The position numbers and the translations under genes were made by a program. Shown one piece after another: positions 51,603 to 60,122 of a stretch of 64,000 bases of DNA (position 1 is the first letter of the stretch; each line of letters opens with the position of its first letter). Origin of the DNA: Caballeronia catudaia (GTDB lineage Bacteria; Pseudomonadota; Gammaproteobacteria; Burkholderiales; Burkholderiaceae); contig NZ_FCOF02000018.1 in assembly GCF_001544755.2 (NCBI RefSeq), forward strand, positions 62,001-126,000, written 5' to 3'. A model generated the notes under the pieces. That model searched no databases. It was not told the DNA's origin and saw only the letters and a list, made by a program, of their open reading frames with translations.

Positions 51603-51901
51603 CGGCTCTCTTGGATGGCGTTGGCTTCTTCAGGAAACAGCGGACCGTTGACCATCTGATCGATGATGTCATCGGGCAAGGGTTTAAAGGCTTCGTCTTC
51701 GAACGCGCTTTCGTCTTCCGGATCGATCACGATAATCGAGCCGGTAGCTTCTGGATTGTCGTTATCGAAGTTCCCGACTGACCTTACCTTCAGCAGCAGC
51801 ACCGGCCGCTCACCACCGATGGCAACGTCTTTCCCCTGCGCCACCATTTCGAGAATCTTCGGCAAATCCCTCTGCGCCTCTTCAACACTGAAAATGTACA
51901 T
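51599..51901 (-). CDS. Phd/YefM-type antitoxin
   Basis: The 100-residue protein starts MYIFSVEEAQRDLPKILEMV and has GKDVAIGGERPVLLLKVRSV, the N-terminal DNA-binding and beta pattern of Phd/YefM antitoxins. The rest is acidic, with DPEDESAFEDEAF, suited to neutralising the toxin. It is upstream of and overlaps the vapC-like gene, so it would be made first and repress the pair. An A/T-rich stretch just upstream (51905-51935) is the likely promoter. Confidence 0.78.
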   Translation of the reverse strand: MYIFSVEEAQRDLPKILEMVAQGKDVAIGGERPVLLLKVRSVGNFDNDNPEATGSIIVIDPEDESAFEDEAFKPLPDDIIDQMVNGPLFPEEANAIQESR

Positions 51902-51999
51902 AAACCCTCCGGATAACTAAGAAGAAATCCGATGCTATCCGACTCCAATCACGCCGCCAATATGCCGAATGGCCAATCCAAACAATTGGGAGCTATCTC

Positions 52000-52190
52000 A
52001 TGCCCACCGAATCCCCGACCGCAGAGCTCGGCGCGGCAGCATCGGATTTCACGCTGCCAAGTCGCGGAAGAATGGGAACTGCCGTTCCCGTACCTGCACG
52101 ATGCAATCCAGGAAATCGCCCGAGCCTACGGCGCGGTCTGCACGCCGGAATGCTTCGGCTTCGACCGGGATTTACGATTGCGCCGATCAA
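52000..52190 (+). pseudogene. Decayed thioredoxin-like peroxiredoxin gene
   Basis: One frame from ATG 52000 gives PTESPTAELGAAASDFTLP, a family N-terminus. A different frame 50-60 bases later gives FPYLHDAIQEIARAYGAVC and then CTPECFGFDRDLRL, a family middle region. In intact relatives these are separated by roughly 60 to 70 residues containing the redox Cys pair, which are missing. So there is an internal deletion with a frameshift, and the 3' end is cut off where the convergent DHPS-like gene ends at 52200. It cannot make a functional protein. Confidence 0.72.
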
Positions 52191-52199
52191 ATGGAAGCC

Positions 52200-53600
52200 T
52201 TAGCTCTTCTTCTTCGTGCTTCCGGGCGCATGCCACGCCATCAGATCCTCTTCCGGCCGATCGACCGCGCAGCCCCAATCGAGCGGCTGATCCTGATCGA
52301 AGCGCTTGCCCAGTTGCCATGCGATTTCCGCGCGCGCAAGTTGCACGCCGAGGTAAAACGCATGGCCGCCATCATGCTCGACCTTGAGTTCGGGATACAG
52401 CGCGAACGGATCGATCGCAACATGATGCCCGTCGCGGTTATAGACATGGATTCCATCTGCGGAGACCTGCACACGATAGTTAGGATCACGAACCGCAGCC
52501 GCAAACGCGTCGATCTCCTCGGCATCGTAAGGAAACGGACGCTTCGCATGCAGCGCGGACAAATCGCCGGAAATGCCTTTGGGCAGCGTCTGTGTCTCGC
52601 GCGCGGCATGCATCACGCGCCGCGCGACATCGGCTTCACGCACGGCGCGCCGCGCGTGCAGACTCACCGAAGTCGTCAGCACCGCCGCCACGCGCAGTTC
52701 GGCCGCCATGCCAAAGAGCACCGCATTGATGCCGCTCGTATCCGCCTCGGTGAGCTCGGTCACGTTGCCGACACCCATCATGATCGGCACATCGGGATAG
52801 CGCTCGCGCAAGGACACGTAGCGCGCGATGGACACCGCGAGACCGAACGGAATCGGATCGAGAATGGGATCGGCGAGAAAGGGACGGCCGCGTTTCATCA
52901 TCGCGTCGATGGCGGCATCGAGCGAGGCGGCGTCGGCGGGTTCGCGTGGCACGAGAATCGGCGTCGAATCGAATTCATCAGCAATCCATAGCGTGTCGAT
53001 GTTGAGACTCATCACGTAGTCCGCACCCGCGCGGCCGCCGCGCACGAGCTCTTCATCGCGCATCGAATCGACGCTCACGCGATAGCCCTGTTCTTTCAGC
53101 ATCGCCACCGCGTCCTCCAGATGCGGAAACGCGGTTTCCGGCAGACAGCCGATGTCGATCACATCCGCGCCCTGCCGCTTGTATTCGCGCGCGCGCGCCG
53201 CGATGCCATCGAGATCGAGGCGCGGCGCATCGACGATTTCCGCGAAAATTTCCGTCTCGTAGCGCGACAAATCGACATGACGCGCCTCGCGCCCGAAAAA
53301 CTGCGGCAAGTCCTTCACTTCCTCCGGACCGCGCTCGACCTTCACACCGTAGTGCGCGGTGAGGGCGTCGAGATCGCCACGGCATCGGCCGGGCAGGATC
53401 ATGCGGCTCGTGCCTTCGGTCAATGGCGCCGCGACGCGTCGACGGATCATGTCGGCGGTCATCAGCCCCGCGACCTGAAGACCGATCTCGCGGACCTCCC
53501 ACGTAAAGGGCGTACCCGTTGCGGCGGGCGCGATGCTTTCGAGCACTTGCTGAAGACTCAACTGAGCAAGCCGTCCGGTCAGGAAGACGATGTGTTCCAT
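52200..53600 (-). CDS. Dihydropteroate-synthase-like protein of the H4MPT pathway
   Basis: The 466-residue protein has a DHPS-like TIM barrel in the middle (GADVIDIGCLPETAFPHLED, QGYRVSVDSMRDEELVRGG, DPILDPIPFGLAVSIARY, MMGVGNVTELTEADTSGINA) and an N-terminal extension starting MEHIVFLTGRLAQLSLQQVL. In H4MPT synthesis a DHPS-like enzyme condenses dihydropterin pyrophosphate with beta-RFA-phosphate. This is the likely role, consistent with the neighbouring DmrB-like, FolB and RFAP synthase genes, but the exact reaction is not shown. It overlaps the DmrB-like gene by 22 bases. Confidence 0.85.
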   Translation of the reverse strand: MEHIVFLTGRLAQLSLQQVLESIAPAATGTPFTWEVREIGLQVAGLMTADMIRRRVAAPLTEGTSRMILPGRCRGDLDALTAHYGVKVERGPEEVKDLPQFFGREARHVDLSRYETEIFAEIVDAPRLDLDGIAARAREYKRQGADVIDIGCLPETAFPHLEDAVAMLKEQGYRVSVDSMRDEELVRGGRAGADYVMSLNIDTLWIADEFDSTPILVPREPADAASLDAAIDAMMKRGRPFLADPILDPIPFGLAVSIARYVSLRERYPDVPIMMGVGNVTELTEADTSGINAVLFGMAAELRVAAVLTTSVSLHARRAVREADVARRVMHAARETQTLPKGISGDLSALHAKRPFPYDAEEIDAFAAAVRDPNYRVQVSADGIHVYNRDGHHVAIDPFALYPELKVEHDGGHAFYLGVQLARAEIAWQLGKRFDQDQPLDWGCAVDRPEEDLMAWHAPGSTKKKS

Positions 53601-54178
53601 GCGAGCTTCAGGTCCGACAGGCGTTGATCGAGCGCGGCTTTGAGATCGTCGAGCGAGCGGGCCACCGTGGTATGCGCGAAGCGCGCGAGCCGCTCGACGT
53701 TCTCGAACTCGATCGCGCGCGGCCTCACTTCGACCCATTCATGCGGGGCCTGCGTGATGACGGAGGGCGCGGTATCGCATGCGAACACGATGCCCGGCAC
53801 GCATTGCTTGCCGGCTTGCGCATAGAGGTTGGTGGGCAGGGTATCGGAGATGCCGAACGCGCATTTGGCGACGGTATTGCTCGTCGCGGGCGCGATCACG
53901 ACGGTGTGATACTCGCCGTTATAAATCATGCCGACGGGCACGCTGCTCGCGCTGTTGTCGCGAAACACCTTGAAGTGCTGGCGCAGCTTCGCGATCGTCC
54001 AGCCATAGAGCGGCAGCACTTCCTCGCCGGCGGCGGACAGGAACAGATCGACGCCGGGCAGACGCAACGCGAGATCGATCGACTCTTCGATCATATGACC
54101 GGAGCCGCTCACGCACCACGCGAAGCGCGCGTCGGGCTTGAACTCGTCGAGCCGGCGGGCGGGCGTGGGTTGCGTCAT
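53579..54178 (-). CDS. dmrB: Archaeal-type flavoprotein, DmrB/AfpA family (dihydromethanopterin reductase)
   Basis: The 199-residue protein has a flavodoxin-like nucleotide fold with FAWCVSGSGHMIEESIDLAL, LFLSAAGEEVLPLYGW, VVIAPATSNTVAKCAFGISD and VPGIVFACDT. Similar bacterial proteins in H4MPT clusters are FMN-dependent reductases of dihydromethanopterin to H4MPT, an enzyme (DmrB) also known from methanogens; an earlier name is AfpA. The start overlaps the regulator's stop (ATGA) and the stop overlaps the DHPS-like start, so the three are one operon. Confidence 0.8.
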   Translation of the reverse strand: MTQPTPARRLDEFKPDARFAWCVSGSGHMIEESIDLALRLPGVDLFLSAAGEEVLPLYGWTIAKLRQHFKVFRDNSASSVPVGMIYNGEYHTVVIAPATSNTVAKCAFGISDTLPTNLYAQAGKQCVPGIVFACDTAPSVITQAPHEWVEVRPRAIEFENVERLARFAHTTVARSLDDLKAALDQRLSDLKLAWNTSSS

Positions 54179-56232
54179 GCGTCGGAGGGTGCGTTGTCGG
54201 CTGCGGGCGTGTCGTGCGACAGCCGGATATGCAGACGATGCATCTTCCGGTACAGCGTATTGCGGCTGATGCCGAGCACTTTCGCGACATTGCTCACGTT
54301 CCAGCGATGCTCGTCGAGCAATTGCAGGACCGTCTCACGCTCTTTGACCTGGATCGCATTCAGCGCGGACGTGTCGGCATCGCCGGCGAGATGCGGCGGC
54401 TGCATCGTCGCGGCGGGCGCGCGCACCGCGGCCTGCGTCGCCGGCGTGACGCCGTTCACGATCTCCGCCGGTAGATGTGCGCAGCGGATCTCGGGACCAT
54501 CGCACAGCGCGATCGCCATCTGCAAGACGTGACGTAACTGACGGATGTTGCCCGGCCACGGATACGACAGCAGCGCCTGGCGCGCTTCGGCGGAAAGCGC
54601 GGGTGGCTCGTCGGATTCCGTTTCGAGAATATGGCCGATGAGCGCGAGCGCATCGGCGCGTTCACGCAGCGGCGGCAGATTGATCTCGATGCCGTTCAGC
54701 CGGTAGTACAAATCCTCGCGGAACATGCCGGTCTGCACGAACTCGGCGAGATTCCGGTGGCTCGCGCTGATCAGCTGAAAGTCCACCTTCACAGTGGTTT
54801 CCGCGCCGAGCGGCGTGACTTCGTGCTCTTCGAGCACGCGCAAGAGACGCGCTTGCAACGCGAGCGGCATGTCGCCGATTTCATCGAGAAACAGCGTGCC
54901 GCCATTGGCCTGCACGATCTTTCCGCGCCGGCCTTCACGCTGCGCGCCGGTAAACGCCCCCGCGCGATAGCCGAACAATTCGCTTTCGATTAGATTCTCC
55001 GGTAGCGATGCGCAGTTCACCGCGACGAACGCACCGCCTCCATTCGGGCTGATGCTGTGCAGCGCATTGGCGAAGACTTCCTTGCCGGTGCCCGTCTGAC
55101 CGCGCAGGATGATCGGGATCTTGCGCTGGATCACGCGCGCGGCGAGCTGAATCTGCGAGGCCATGCGCGGATCGCCGAACTCCAGATGCGAGAGTTTGTC
55201 GAGCCGTCCGGCGCTTGCCGGCTCGCGCGTGTCCTTGCGCGCCGCGGGCTTAGAGCGGGCGCTCGCGGGATCGTTCATCAGGATGCGCGTCGTGCCGCTC
55301 GCGCCTTCGCGCGGCGTCTGCGCGGTGAGGAAGAAGCGGCTGTTCGCCTTTGCGCTATAGACGGTCACCGGATGAAACGAGCCGCGGATGCTGCGCGCGA
55401 TCATGTCTTCGAGCGTCGCATTGAACGCTTCCTCGATGCGCTTGCCGCAGAGCTCGGCGGGCGAGCGCAGATCGAGCTGAAAGAGCGCGCTGCGGCTAGC
55501 GGCGAGCACGACGCCTTCGTCGCTGACCGCGAGCTTGCCCGCGTGCAGCGTGCCGACGAATTCGGGCCGGCTGTGAAAGTGGATCATGTTCGCGTGACGA
55601 TAGCGCGCATCGATCAGCCGGTTTTCGATCATCTGCCGCGACATGCCCACGAGCACGAGCGAATGCTGTTGCAGGAGCTTCGAGCGGCTCGTCACGTCGA
55701 GTACGCCGACGACGCTGCCGCGTTCATCGAAGATCGGCGCGGCCGAGCAGGTGAGCGACGTATAGCGCGGATAGAAATGCTCGTGCTGGCATACGGCGAT
55801 GCATTCGCGTTCGATGAGGCACGTGCCCATACCGTTGGTGCCGGCTTCGCGCTCGCTCCACATTGCGCCGACGCGCAGGCCATCTGCCGCGACTGCTTCG
55901 CCGAACGGCACCGACGACACCTGATGCACGATGACGCCGTCCGCATCGACGAGCACGACGGCGAGTTCGGGATCGGCGAGCTGCTGATACAGCGTGGTCA
56001 TTTCGAGCTTCGAACACGCGATGAGATCGGTCGCGGCTTCGCGGCGCTCGGTCAATTCGTACTGCGTCAACACGGGCGGCATCACGAAGCGCGCGGGATC
56101 GAGCCGGAACTCGGTGAGGCAGCGCAGCCACGATTGCGCGACCGAATCGCTGGCGCGCCGTGCGGCCAGCGGATTATTGACGATGTTCAGCACTTCCCGG
56201 ACATGCGTGTCTACGTCACCAAGCGACGACAT
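54175..56232 (-). CDS. Sigma-54-dependent regulator, AcoR/Fis type
   Basis: The 685-residue protein has an N-terminal GAF-like sensor region (AVVLVDADGVIVHQVSSVPF, GTNGMGTCLIERECIAVCQH) and a second PAS-like part. The AAA+ domain has Walker A GQTGTGKEVFANALHSI, the sigma-54 contact loop GAFTGAQREG and Walker B FLDEIGDMPL. The C-terminus is a Fis helix-turn-helix (WNVSNVAKVLGISRNTLYRK). Start at 56232 is chosen since upstream residues are low-complexity. It is coupled to dmrB, so it may regulate H4MPT genes with RpoN in response to a small ligand. Confidence 0.85.
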   Translation of the reverse strand: MSSLGDVDTHVREVLNIVNNPLAARRASDSVAQSWLRCLTEFRLDPARFVMPPVLTQYELTERREAATDLIACSKLEMTTLYQQLADPELAVVLVDADGVIVHQVSSVPFGEAVAADGLRVGAMWSEREAGTNGMGTCLIERECIAVCQHEHFYPRYTSLTCSAAPIFDERGSVVGVLDVTSRSKLLQQHSLVLVGMSRQMIENRLIDARYRHANMIHFHSRPEFVGTLHAGKLAVSDEGVVLAASRSALFQLDLRSPAELCGKRIEEAFNATLEDMIARSIRGSFHPVTVYSAKANSRFFLTAQTPREGASGTTRILMNDPASARSKPAARKDTREPASAGRLDKLSHLEFGDPRMASQIQLAARVIQRKIPIILRGQTGTGKEVFANALHSISPNGGGAFVAVNCASLPENLIESELFGYRAGAFTGAQREGRRGKIVQANGGTLFLDEIGDMPLALQARLLRVLEEHEVTPLGAETTVKVDFQLISASHRNLAEFVQTGMFREDLYYRLNGIEINLPPLRERADALALIGHILETESDEPPALSAEARQALLSYPWPGNIRQLRHVLQMAIALCDGPEIRCAHLPAEIVNGVTPATQAAVRAPAATMQPPHLAGDADTSALNAIQVKERETVLQLLDEHRWNVSNVAKVLGISRNTLYRKMHRLHIRLSHDTPAADNAPSDA

Positions 56233-56670
56233 GGGGGCAAGTCTCCGTTGCGCCGCAATCCGGTGCGCGGTGATATGCGCGGCCGTCCGGCGCCGAATCT
56301 GTTGTGTTTGACGTTGGCGCTGCGGCTTTGTCTGCCGGATTTGCTGTTCGCGTGTTCTGCTCGCAGGCGCGCCTCGTGGCCGGTTAGTCGGGTGATGTGC
56401 TGTCCGTTTGCTGTCAGGGACCCGATCCGGCCCGGTTCTCAAAAACTTTACATGCTATGACGCATCGGTTCAATAAGGAGTCGCATATAGGAGCATGAAC
56501 GCGCCCGTTTTTTGCTTGCTGCTTGCGGATACATTCGGCGACGCGCGCCGGTGTTTCCTTCTTCCTCGACAGGGGCCGCTTATTGCGGCGATGACCATAT
56601 GGGCCGATCCGAACCGATCCGCGATGCAGTTCATGTTGCGCCGCAACCTTCCGTCGATGGGGGCGGTGTG
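56233..56670. other. 438-bp divergent region between the sigma-54 regulator and folB
   Basis: This stretch contains the promoters of both divergent genes. The reading frame of the regulator stays open to 56442 with an Arg/Gln-rich sequence that does not look coding. An A/T-richer segment, CTCAAAAACTTTACATGC, at about 56435-56460 is the best candidate promoter zone. I found no clear sigma-54 type motif or RNA gene here. Confidence 0.4.
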
Positions 56671-57090
56671 ATGGACATCGTGTATATCGAGGGGCTGACG
56701 GGGCAGACCGTTATCGGCATTGATTCTTCAGAGCTGCATGATGCGCAGCCGGTGCGATTGGATCTGGCTATCGGCGTGCCGTCGATACGCGCCTGCGTGA
56801 CGGATCGCATCGAGGATACGGTGAATTATGCGGCGGTGCGGGAGGCGATTCTGGGTCTTTTCGCTTCGCACGGTTTGCAGTTGCTGGAGGCGCTTGCTGA
56901 GCGCATCGCGCAGATGGTCATCGCGGATTTTGGCGCGCATTGGGTTAGGGTTTCGCTTGCCAAGCCTGCCAAGTTCGATGATGTCGAAGGGGTGGGGGTC
57001 GTGATCGAGCGACGACGGCGCGGGGATGTTCAAGGGGGAGTGGTCCCGTTTAGCCTTGCTTCTATGGGGCGGGGGTTTGTGCCGGGGTGA
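56671..57090 (+). CDS. folB: Dihydroneopterin aldolase-like protein (FolB)
   Basis: The 139-residue protein begins MDIVYIEGLTGQTVIGIDSS and has DRIEDTVNYAAVREAILGL and LLEALAERIAQMVIADF, the FolB motifs, with the Tyr in NYAAV and Glu in LLEALAE that act in the aldolase. A copy in an H4MPT cluster probably provides hydroxymethyl-dihydropterin for H4MPT rather than folate. The start is taken at 56671, where it matches the family length. It is the only plus-strand gene of this second C1 block. Confidence 0.84.
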   Translation: MDIVYIEGLTGQTVIGIDSSELHDAQPVRLDLAIGVPSIRACVTDRIEDTVNYAAVREAILGLFASHGLQLLEALAERIAQMVIADFGAHWVRVSLAKPAKFDDVEGVGVVIERRRRGDVQGGVVPFSLASMGRGFVPG

Positions 57091-57153
57091 TTTGTTTCTG
57101 ATTCGTCGGATTTCACGAAAGCGAAAGCAAAAAAACCAAAAACCAAAACCCCA

Positions 57154-57555
57154 TCACTTCGCTGCGGCAGCAGCACCCTTCACCACTCCACACGCCTTAA
57201 ACGCGTCCTTCTGCAAATCCCTGAACTTCCTGGTTTGAGCCTTAGCCCGATCGACCCGAAACTCAGCGCCACCTTCCCCACCCAGCGTAGCGTATTTAGA
57301 AAACGTCGATTGCTCGACAAAATCATCATAAGGAAGCACTTTCGCGATCTTGTCGATCGCACACGAGCACTTGTACACGTTGGCGAAATCGTGGCCGTTA
57401 TCGTCCATGCAGCCGAGGACATATTCCACGCGCCCTGCGGTCGGATAGTCATGCGTCTTCGCGGCCGCGGCACCGCCACCCGTCGCGCCAACCGAAAGCG
57501 ATGAGAACAGCGAAAGGCAGGCGAACACCGTCAACGCGCGGCAACGTGGGATCAT
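57154..57555 (-). CDS. Small secreted Cys-containing protein next to fae
   Basis: The 133-residue product has a signal peptide (about 1-23, cleavage near VGA-TG) and a mature part with three Cys in YVLGCMDDNGHDFANVYKCSC and one more in KACGVV. The segment AIDKIAKVLPYDDFVEQSTF looks helical. No family is recognised, but it lies 78 bp downstream of fae on the same strand. It may be the last gene of the fae transcript and could be a periplasmic factor of C1 oxidation. Function unknown. Confidence 0.65.
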   Translation of the reverse strand: MIPRCRALTVFACLSLFSSLSVGATGGGAAAAKTHDYPTAGRVEYVLGCMDDNGHDFANVYKCSCAIDKIAKVLPYDDFVEQSTFSKYATLGGEGGAEFRVDRAKAQTRKFRDLQKDAFKACGVVKGAAAAAK

Positions 57556-57633
57556 GCGATGAGCCTCGTAGTTTTAATGAAAGCCTGAACAGGCCGGCAC
57601 GCAAAAAAACCGCACCGGCCACAAGCAAAAGAA

Positions 57634-58143
57634 TCAGCTCGGCGAGAACGGATGCGTCATCGTTCCCTTCTTCGATACTACCTCCTTCGCCGACGGCTCG
57701 CCCGACACCGCGCGCTGGATCGATTCCTTCGTCGCCTGATAGTTGAAGTCGTGGATCTTCTGATCGTCGCTGGCGTCCCAGTGGATGAACACGCCCACGC
57801 AAATGAAGAGATCGTCGGCTTCGTCGGCGGGGATGGTGCCGTTTTCCACGCTGTCGGCCACCGCCATCGCCACCGCGCGCTGCGCCGGGCCGAACATCTG
57901 CACGGCCTGCTTCGCGCCCTTGATCGTCACCTTGTTGAAGAGAATCGTGTTCGGCTTGGTCATCAGATTCGGTGCGACCACGGCGAGCAGCGACGTGAAG
58001 CCATCCTTGTTGTTCGTGAGCGCGTGGCAGAACGCGGTCTCTGCAGCGGAACCTCGCGGTCCGATGATCAAGTCGATGTGTGCGACCTCGTTGCCATCGC
58101 CGACGAGCGACTCTCCTACCAGGACGCGGTTGATCTTGGCCAT
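57634..58143 (-). CDS. fae: Formaldehyde-activating enzyme
   Basis: The 169-residue enzyme matches Fae end to end: GESLVGDGNEVAHIDLIIGP with His22 in the conserved AHID, GPRGSAAETAFCHAL, LLAVVAPNLMTKPNTILFNK and FIHWDASDDQKIHDFNY. Fae catalyses condensation of formaldehyde with H4MPT to methylene-H4MPT, the entry of the pathway and a main formaldehyde detoxification step. It is the closest gene to the candidate sigma-54 promoter at 58274-58290. 172 bp separate it from the CitG-like gene, so it may be a separate transcript and may be strongly expressed. Confidence 0.98.
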   Translation of the reverse strand: MAKINRVLVGESLVGDGNEVAHIDLIIGPRGSAAETAFCHALTNNKDGFTSLLAVVAPNLMTKPNTILFNKVTIKGAKQAVQMFGPAQRAVAMAVADSVENGTIPADEADDLFICVGVFIHWDASDDQKIHDFNYQATKESIQRAVSGEPSAKEVVSKKGTMTHPFSPS

Positions 58144-58273
58144 GCTGTTCCTCCAGTGGATTTGGTTCTAGGGACTAGCGACTTGCTCTCGACTCGCGAC
58201 GGTCACCTTCAAAGCCGCGCAAGGCTCGCGGTTCGCCCGGTTTCCGATGCGACCGCTCAACCGCGAACTTCCT

Positions 58274-58290
58274 AACATGTTCCGTGCCAA
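58274..58290 (-). promoter_or_regulatory. Candidate sigma-54 promoter upstream of fae
   Basis: On the minus strand the sequence TTGGCACGGAACATGTT has a -24 element TGGCACG and, ten bases after its GG, GT in place of the usual GC at -12. It lies about 130 bp before the fae start and on the correct strand. A sigma-54 activator is encoded in the same cluster. The -12 mismatch makes this tentative. Confidence 0.35.
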
Positions 58291-58315
58291 TTTTTTCGCT
58301 CGCGCACGGCGCGCT

Positions 58316-59197
58316 TCATGCATTCGATGACGATGCCGCCCTCGCCATCAGCGCGACAAAGAGCGTCGCCACCGCAAGGTCCGCGCTCGTGCCCGGATTG
58401 ATGCCGCGCGCCTTCAGCCCGGTGTCCCACGCATCGAGCGCCGCGAACTGCGCGGGACGGCCCGCCGCGCGCCAGTCCGCGCGATGCATCGCCGCGTCGC
58501 GCGTGACACTTTGCGCCACCGACGCGCCAAGCTTCCGCACAATGTGTGAGTCAGGCCAGCCGCAGAGAAACGTGAGAAACGCGTCGAGCATCGCGCGATG
58601 TTCCGTCGCCGATGAAATCGCGCCGGCCGCGTCGAGGCCCGCGCCGAAAATATCGGCGAAACCGTTCTCATATTGACGCGCGATGCTGTCGCGATCCGCC
58701 GCGAGCGACATCGCCGCGCGCAAGGTCACCGTCGGCGGTGCATGGACCGGTTGCTCGGGCGCATCGCCGAGTCCGCCCGGATTCGCGAGCGCGATCGCGC
58801 GATAGGCGAGGCGCGCATCGTCGATATCGAGGTCTGCGAGCACGCGCTGCGTCTGCGCATGCCAGCGCGACGCATCGACCGAATCGTCCGGCTCCATGCT
58901 CTCTAGCGCCGCGCACAACGGCGCCGCCAGCAGCACGATGCCGAGATTCGTATTGCAGCCGACCGCATCGAACGTGCGGCGCACGGCGTCCAGAATGCGC
59001 GCGCCCACGCGCGCGCCCGGCGTGAACAGACCCGCCGCCGCCGCGCCCGCGCTCGCGATGAATTGCGCCGACGTCATGCCGTGCCCCGCGCTCCCGATGC
59101 TCACGTTGCCCGGCTTCATCGTCTCGACATCGAGGCGGCACGCGCGCAGGAACGCCGCGCGCGCGTGCTCGCCACGGGAGACGTTAGCGTTGCCCAT
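58316..59197 (-). CDS. CitG-like (triphosphoribosyl-dephospho-CoA synthase family) protein of the H4MPT cluster
   Basis: The 293-residue protein has the CitG-family features RLDVETMKPGNVSIGSAGHG, NTNLGIVLLAAPLCAALESM and INPGTSADLAVATLFVALMA. In other bacteria CitG makes the citrate-lyase prosthetic group, but no citrate lyase genes are near. A CitG-like protein (OrfY) is a recurring member of H4MPT/methylofuran clusters in methylotrophs, where it may act on phosphoribosyl or related cofactors. The role is not established. It overlaps the upstream ATP-grasp gene by 14 bp. Confidence 0.82.
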   Translation of the reverse strand: MGNANVSRGEHARAAFLRACRLDVETMKPGNVSIGSAGHGMTSAQFIASAGAAAAGLFTPGARVGARILDAVRRTFDAVGCNTNLGIVLLAAPLCAALESMEPDDSVDASRWHAQTQRVLADLDIDDARLAYRAIALANPGGLGDAPEQPVHAPPTVTLRAAMSLAADRDSIARQYENGFADIFGAGLDAAGAISSATEHRAMLDAFLTFLCGWPDSHIVRKLGASVAQSVTRDAAMHRADWRAAGRPAQFAALDAWDTGLKARGINPGTSADLAVATLFVALMARAASSSNA

Positions 59198-60122
59198 CGC
59201 CGCTGGCGAGCGCGAGCGCGCCTTTCGCTTGAGGCAGCTTGCGATCGAGCAGATCGTCGACGAGCAGCGTGGCGATATCGAGCGGCGTCACCGATTGCAG
59301 GCCGCGCCACGCCGCGACGCCGTTCACTTCGAGCACCACGGGCCGACCGCCTTCGGCCGGAATCAGATCGACGCCCGCGTAATCGAGCCCGAGCGCCTCG
59401 GTCGCGCGGACGGCGATATCGGCGAGCGCGGGCGTGATGTCCGACGGCTCGCAGCGTGCGCCGCGCGCGAAGTTATGAATCCAGTCCTCGCCGCCGACGC
59501 GCTTCATCGCCGCGAGCGCCTTCCCGCCGATCACGAGCACGCGCCAGTCGAAGCCGGGCTCGCCCGCATCGACATAACGCTGAAGGTACGCCACCTGGCT
59601 GAACGGTTTGAGCGAAGGCAGCTTCACGCCGGGTTTCTTCAGGCCCTTGCCCTGCGAGCCGAAGAGCGGCTTCATCACGACCTGACGGCCCGCCGCCGCC
59701 TCGCGCATCAGCACGCGCTGCGCGTACGCGGCGGATTCGCCCGCCCACGTCGCGGGCGTCGGCACGCCGTAGCGGTTGAGCAGAAAGCTCGTCATGGATT
59801 TGTCGACGCTGCGCTCGATCGCGCGCGCATCGTTATAGACGGGCACGCCGCATTCGCGCAGCGCATGCAGGATGCCGAGCCGCAACGTGACCTGCTCGAA
59901 CGTGCCGCCCGCGATGCCGCGCACGAAAACCGCGTCGGGCAGCGTGTGCCCGAAGCCGGGAATCGCGAGACCATGAGGCGGCCAGGTCGTGTCGATGCGG
60001 CAATCCGCGAGATCGACGCAACGCGCCTCCACGCCCCGCGCGCGGAACGCTTTTTTCAGGCGGCCGGTGTGCCACCCGGTTTCGTCGGTCATGATGGCCA
60101 CGCGTAACGTCGGCGGATTCAT
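59184..60122 (-). CDS. RimK-type ATP-grasp ligase of the H4MPT cluster
   Basis: The 312-residue protein has RimK-like motifs VAIMTDETGWHTGRLKKAF, a specific ATP-binding QVVMKPLFGSQGKGLKKPG, VDAGEPGFDWRVLVIGGKAL and ATEALGLDYAGVDLIPAEGG with VVLEVNGVAAWRGLQ. Related enzymes (MptN, CofF, RimK) add glutamate to cofactors. Placed between mch and the CitG-like gene it probably ligates glutamate or a similar group in H4MPT or methylofuran synthesis. It overlaps mch's stop by four bases. Confidence 0.83.
   Translation of the reverse strand: MNPPTLRVAIMTDETGWHTGRLKKAFRARGVEARCVDLADCRIDTTWPPHGLAIPGFGHTLPDAVFVRGIAGGTFEQVTLRLGILHALRECGVPVYNDARAIERSVDKSMTSFLLNRYGVPTPATWAGESAAYAQRVLMREAAAGRQVVMKPLFGSQGKGLKKPGVKLPSLKPFSQVAYLQRYVDAGEPGFDWRVLVIGGKALAAMKRVGGEDWIHNFARGARCEPSDITPALADIAVRATEALGLDYAGVDLIPAEGGRPVVLEVNGVAAWRGLQSVTPLDIATLLVDDLLDRKLPQAKGALALASGDGQR

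Noticed and set aside
56233..56442. Extension of the sigma-54 regulator to 56442
   Set aside because: Residues are Arg/Gln/Pro low-complexity and the family begins near the 56232 Met.
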